From Promethearchaeota archaeon (lineage in GTDB: Archaea > Asgardarchaeota > Lokiarchaeia > Sigyniarchaeales > SOKP01): a stretch of 64,000 nt of DNA. Made by a program: the position numbers and the translations under genes. Location of the stretch: the NCBI GenBank assembly GCA_016840085.1, contig JAEOTA010000058.1, positions 1-64,000 of the forward strand, given 5' to 3'. Below the pieces are notes generated by a model. The model searched no databases and was not told where the DNA came from. It saw nothing but the letters and a program-made list of their open reading frames with translations. Numbering within the stretch: the first letter of the stretch is position 1; every line of letters starts with the position of its first letter. This document shows positions 63,968-64,000 of this stretch, one piece after another.

Positions 63968-64000
63968 AAGACGTTATAGCAATGCTTAATGAAAAATTAG

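Noticed and set aside
1..64000. tRNA or rRNA genes
   Set aside because: Only scattered GTTCGAATC-like strings were seen, all inside coding regions (for example in pth2 near 61648), with no cloverleaf-compatible context.
1..64000. Selenoprotein genes with in-frame UGA, suggested by PSTK
   Set aside because: The truncated frames examined (M24, AAC(3), methyltransferase) stop at TAG, or lose homology before the stop, or are closed by TAA. None shows a UGA followed by continuing homology.

Overview
The window looks like a chromosomal segment from an Asgard archaeon, most likely a Lokiarchaeia-type (Promethearchaeota) genome. The DNA is very AT-rich (roughly 30% GC by eye). It combines archaeal information-processing genes (TBP with an acidic tail, Cdc48, thermosome, Pth2, TruD, eL38, eL40, deoxyhypusine synthase, ArgS, O-phosphoseryl-tRNA(Sec) kinase) with the eukaryote-signature set expected of Asgards: three Ras/Rab-like small GTPases, a profilin-like protein, a V4R/TRAPP-fold protein and several longin-like domain proteins. 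No rRNA, tRNA, CRISPR array, transposase or integrase was recognised.

Layout. 0-5 kb: a partial alpha/beta hydrolase, an SCP2-like protein, a GPH-family symporter, a small ribbon-helix-helix-like gene, a membrane protein and a 3'-truncated M24 peptidase that ends inside a short repeat. 5-16 kb: Cdc48, PSTK, GIY-YIG nuclease, longin-like protein plus acylphosphatase, TBP, a small GTPase, and a V4R-thioredoxin-GTPase operon, then PncC and M29 aminopeptidase. 16-20 kb: deoxyhypusine synthase with an agmatinase-type ureohydrolase, and ArgS. 20-25 kb: DegT aminotransferase, Gfo/Idh/MocA oxidoreductase, a reductive-dehalogenase/QueG-like iron-sulfur protein, a Lin0512-family protein and a GHL6-like TIM-barrel protein. 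25-37 kb: a small GTPase with altered motifs, a winged-helix protein, acyl-CoA synthetase, a large surface protein, membrane proteins, an ABC/FtsX pair, profilin-like protein and an HDAC-family deacetylase. 37-39.8 kb: a polytopic membrane protein with a cytosolic longin-like tail, and a stand-alone longin-like protein.

39-57 kb is the accessory heart of the window. Four NosD-like beta-helix surface proteins share signal peptides and a C-terminal PGYN-transmembrane-lysine anchor. Two are products of a tandem duplication that includes non-coding flanks, and three share an identical 33-bp promoter element exactly 34 nt from the start codon. Gene debris (a cyclase scar and a truncated AAC(3)) and a GC-rich bacterial-looking hydrolase cassette bounded by 35-bp direct repeats lie in the same stretch, together with a cyclase, an amidohydrolase, a 4-hydroxybutyryl-CoA dehydratase-type enzyme, an ABC-2 exporter and an APH-fold kinase. 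57-64 kb returns to housekeeping: thermosome, eL40, eL38, a longin-like coiled-coil protein, a NusA-like KH protein, Pth2 and TruD, ending in a DNA methyltransferase fragment.

Working together: PSTK implies selenocysteine decoding. Agmatinase and deoxyhypusine synthase link polyamine supply to aIF5A modification. GTPase, V4R, longin and profilin genes form the trafficking/cytoskeleton-like layer. The beta-helix proteins look like a rapidly evolving cell-surface family. Functional calls rest on motif reading only; no database search was possible.
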